From NCBI GenBank assembly GCA_049999805.1, contig JBNGIO010006418.1, positions 1-21,275 of the forward strand: a DNA stretch of 21,275 bases, given 5' to 3'. Positions 18,941 through 21,275 of this stretch are shown piece after piece (within the stretch, counting starts at the first letter, position 1; every line of letters begins with the position of its first letter). Below the pieces are notes generated by a model. It was not told the DNA's origin, did no database searches, and was given only the letters and a program-made list of their open reading frames with translations. This stretch comes from Folioceros fuciformis. Its lineage: Eukaryota > Anthocerotophyta > Anthocerotopsida > Anthocerotales. The translations under genes and the position numbers were made by a program.

Positions 18941-19182
18941 CTACTTGAGACGGGATTCCCAGACGTCTGTTGGTGAAGAGTTTCTGATTGGTCTTACTGG
19001 GCTAAAACCATTGATGAAGGATGTACAGCACAAGATTCAGGACTTCCTTAAAACACATCTCCACTCAGCCGCTCTGTTGGACAAATATACATGTATGTTG
19101 TGCACGTGACCAGTGGGCATGTTCGGCTTCTCGGTAAAGCAAGAGACGGTTACAGGTCGGATCAACTGCAGTTGCTTCTATC
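18941..19182. other. No supportable gene
   Basis: A plus-strand frame at about 18971-19108 reads GEEFLIGLTGLKPLMK and stops at TGA. It is protein-like but short, and I cannot connect it to its neighbours. Confidence 0.3.
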
Positions 19183-19377
19183 ATGCAAGCACCGCGTGCC
19201 ATCATCCACAAGAAAGCCAGGGACACCATCACAACTTATGCCCTGGAGAACCTTGAAGCTGGTGACAGCAAGCAGACAGTTCTGGAGCTTCGGGAAAACG
19301 AGAAGGTGGACATGACGGTGTCCTGGCTTCGAATCTCAGAGGAATTATGGAGGCTCCAACGAATTGGACACAGTTGA
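19183..19377 (+). CDS. Hypothetical ORF, 64 codons
   Basis: It reads MQAPRAIIHKKARDT and continues polar and helical (SKQTVLELRENEKVD). The frame is open upstream to about 19153 and overlaps the next ORF by about 30 bp in a different frame. The two could be parts of one frameshifted or spliced gene. No family recognised. Confidence 0.25.
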   Translation: MQAPRAIIHKKARDTITTYALENLEAGDSKQTVLELRENEKVDMTVSWLRISEELWRLQRIGHS

Positions 19378-19667
19378 TGCAAGACTTTTTGACCGATGAA
19401 GATAGGGCAGAAGCTGCAGAAGGTACTGCCTACGCCCAGGGCCTGGTGAGCAAGAAGGTTAGAACTGGAAATTTAAGGCGGAACAAGTACGGTGATGCTC
19501 CTCCTGTACAGGAACTGGCAACGATTGAGGACATAACAGACGAATTGCAGAGGAGTGGGATACACGCCCAGGAGAGGCGTCCGAACTCACTTACGCTTGG
19601 GTCAAAGAGCACTATTCCATACGAGGAAATCACAGTTTATGAACCTCTCACTCGCTATGGTTGCTGA
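19347..19667 (+). CDS. Hypothetical ORF, 106 codons
   Basis: It starts at ATG 19347 (MEAPTNWTQLMQDFLTDEDR) and ends at TGA 19665-19667. The composition is ordinary soluble protein, rich in Glu, Arg and Thr, with no membrane segment, repeats or metal-binding pattern. The frame is open for about 60 bp upstream of the ATG. Its neighbour 19183-19377 is in another frame. It could be the last exon of a host gene or a decayed remnant; I do not recognise it. Confidence 0.35.
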   Translation: MEAPTNWTQLMQDFLTDEDRAEAAEGTAYAQGLVSKKVRTGNLRRNKYGDAPPVQELATIEDITDELQRSGIHAQERRPNSLTLGSKSTIPYEEITVYEPLTRYGC

Positions 19668-20562
19668 GACAGCTTGACAATGTCGTGAACACTACAGGAA
19701 TGTGGCAAAAGCTTGTTTCCGTGTCCACAGGGTGATGACGCCTAAAGTTATCGTAGCTTCACCGTCGAGCTGAAGCTACTAGATGTTTTAGGGCTGCGGA
19801 TACGTTGTTAGAGCTGGTGAGGACATCGGAAAGTGGTTCTGAGTTTTTCCTTAAGCACGTGGGTGAGGGGTGGCGGGACCCGAAGGCATGCTGCTGTTGA
19901 ATGGCCATGCCAAATTTCATTTGCGGGAAGGCTTCTTGGACGTGCTACAGCAGGAACAGCAAGCTCCCAGTTGTTTTAGGGGAAATGGCGACGAAGCAAA
20001 TGCACATACACATAGCAGTCTCCTAGCACGAGATTGTCTCTTATAAACAGCTCAGTGGATGCTGAAGCTAAGATACCAGATGCAACATCAGCCTGCGTGG
20101 TGCGCATCACGAGATTTCCCTTCTGCTGCCTGCTGAAAGGGCAATTCTCTAGCTCCTGGCAAATAAAGCAATTCAGAACTCCTTTCAGAAACCATTCCGA
20201 ACCCTCCTCATAGCACGGTACATTCCGCTTCCCACAAAGGTCATGAAATATTTTCGAGCAATCAACCCTCTGTCTCAACCTTCAGCATTGACTTCAGTTT
20301 TGGAGCTCCAGGACAATGACCATCCCGATGCATGTGGATGCCGCTCTAGAACAGGTGCAACCCGCAGTGTAAAGTCTCGCTTTGTGGTCTGGAGGAAAGA
20401 GATTTACACATGAAAAAAGAGTGTCGAAGCCTAAGATTTCCCTTCCCAAGTTACGAGATCAACTCTGGCGGCTACAAAGGAAACCCTAGAGCTACCTTGC
20501 CTGTAGACCATACGTACGTGCATCACCAGCATCTAATTCCCTCCTCACTCGCCTACTTCCAT
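19668..20562. other. Intergenic, nothing firm
   Basis: I see no conserved domain, RNA gene or element end. One minus-strand frame of 100 codons (20278-19976, Cys-containing, start MRQRVDCSK) is present but has no recognised similarity. The part next to 20562 should include the 3' untranslated region of the minus-strand F-box/kelch-like gene. Confidence 0.4.
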
Positions 20563-21275
20563 CTAAATGTCCGGCTCAGGAATGAAGGCGTCGAAGCGAG
20601 GGGTAAGGGGGATGGCAGCGTAGTCGCCGTGGAGGCCCCGACGGAGCAGAATGGGGGCACTGATTGGCATCCACCACCACTGCGCCTCCGGCCCAAGCAG
20701 GCTGCACACAAGCTGCATGGGCACACCACGGACGGTGATGTACAGCAAACTGTCATCCCCAGCAAACCAGGACATGGGCACAAAGCGACCCAGTTTCCAC
20801 TCTTGCTTCACCAGGGCCTGGGGAAGCTTTGCCACCTCCTCCAGCGCCATGGTCTCCCGGTCGAGTCTCCAAATGCAAGCGGAGAAGGGGCCCCCGGCCT
20901 GGCCTGACCTCATCCGCGGGAAGGTGGTCAGAAGCAGAAGGCGGCCGAAGCAATCCACCACCAGATTCGGGCACGTCGTGAACACGTCCCTAGGCAGGGT
21001 GAGCGCCTCGCACACCCACGTGCACGGCTCCTTGGACACCAGACTAGCGCTGAGCAGCCCGAGATGACGCCGCCACGGGTAGCCTGACAGATGCAGGCCA
21101 GGCCTGTGGAACCAATCCAGCACGTACATGCACCCCCTGTACTCCGTTCCCCTCCCAAAGCACTGTCTCCAGTGGGTGAGGTCGAAGGCGATTCCCTGCC
21201 CCGGACCAAGTGCGGCTGAGCGCGGCACGGATTCCTGGGTGATAGTCCACACGCCGGTGCGGGAGTCGTACACCT
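20563..21275 (-). CDS. F-box/kelch-like protein, C-terminal 236 codons, 5' end outside window
   Basis: The frame is open at the right edge and ends at TAG 20565-20563. It begins with VYDSRTGVWT, a kelch-type strand, then SVPRSAALGPGQ, a Trp/Gly/Cys-rich middle (WFHRPGLHLSGYPW, CPNLVVDCFGRLLLLT), a segment IWRLDRETMALEEVAKLP typical of the strand before an EVARxP turn, and ends LTPRFDAFIPEPDI. This is the C-terminal half of plant F-box proteins with kelch-like or beta-propeller repeats, which select substrates for SCF ubiquitin ligases. The F-box itself would lie upstream and is not seen, so the F-box assignment is inferred. GC content is high and no stop or frameshift is present, so it looks intact and is likely a host gene. 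Confidence 0.6.
   Translation of the reverse strand, partial: VYDSRTGVWTITQESVPRSAALGPGQGIAFDLTHWRQCFGRGTEYRGCMYVLDWFHRPGLHLSGYPWRRHLGLLSASLVSKEPCTWVCEALTLPRDVFTTCPNLVVDCFGRLLLLTTFPRMRSGQAGGPFSACIWRLDRETMALEEVAKLPQALVKQEWKLGRFVPMSWFAGDDSLLYITVRGVPMQLVCSLLGPEAQWWWMPISAPILLRRGLHGDYAAIPLTPRFDAFIPEPDI

Noticed and set aside
19976-20278. 100-codon minus-strand ORF
   Set aside because: No domain, no partner exon and no similarity I recognise; not listed as a gene.
1-21275. CRISPR arrays, tRNA genes, bacterial operons
   Set aside because: None seen; the content is plant nuclear.

Overview
The window looks like nuclear DNA of a land plant. The evidence is Ty1/copia LTR retrotransposons with the plant-type primer-binding site complementary to initiator tRNA-Met, short GT-AG introns, and an F-box/kelch-like gene end at the right edge. 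I cannot name the species. Almost everything from 1 to about 18551 is a nest of three copia elements; about 2.7 kb of ordinary, mostly gene-poor DNA follows.

Element E3 (+ strand) is the oldest. It is seen in two pieces, about 6366-8325 and 16214 to about 18551. It has decayed gag, protease, integrase, RT and RNase H, and a 3' LTR starting at 18373. E1 (- strand, window start to 6365) sits just upstream of E3 gag. Its 202-bp 5' LTR (6164-6365), PBS, polypurine tract and one continuous gag-pol frame (5040-517) are present, and a single in-frame UGA interrupts the frame. E2 (- strand, 8326-16213) is inserted inside the E3 integrase/RT region. It has 285/284-bp LTRs that differ at 8 positions, and a 5-bp target duplication (CACCC). 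Joining E3 across E2 keeps its reading frame. E2 gag-pol (15130-10666) carries several stops and frameshifts.

Three features go beyond an ordinary copia element. (1) Between pol and the 3' LTR, E2 carries about 2 kb of extra DNA. This holds a 5S-rRNA-like segment, a 54-bp tandem repeat, and an antisense gene of four exons (9442-10624). Its three GT-AG introns (73, 85 and 71 bp) are all phase 1 and join into one open frame of 317 codons of unknown function. (2) E1 has, in the same place and also antisense, a 52-codon ORF predicting a single-pass membrane peptide with a near-ideal start context. (3) E1 and E2 each carry an extra sense ORF (164 and 194 codons) between PBS and gag, with a basic start and a coiled-coil-like segment. 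In E2 it stops 10 nt before the gag ATG.

Right of the nest, 18552-20562 holds a possible decayed F-box/kelch fragment (- strand) and unassigned ORFs. The C-terminal part of an F-box/kelch-like protein (- strand) occupies 20563-21275 and runs off the window.
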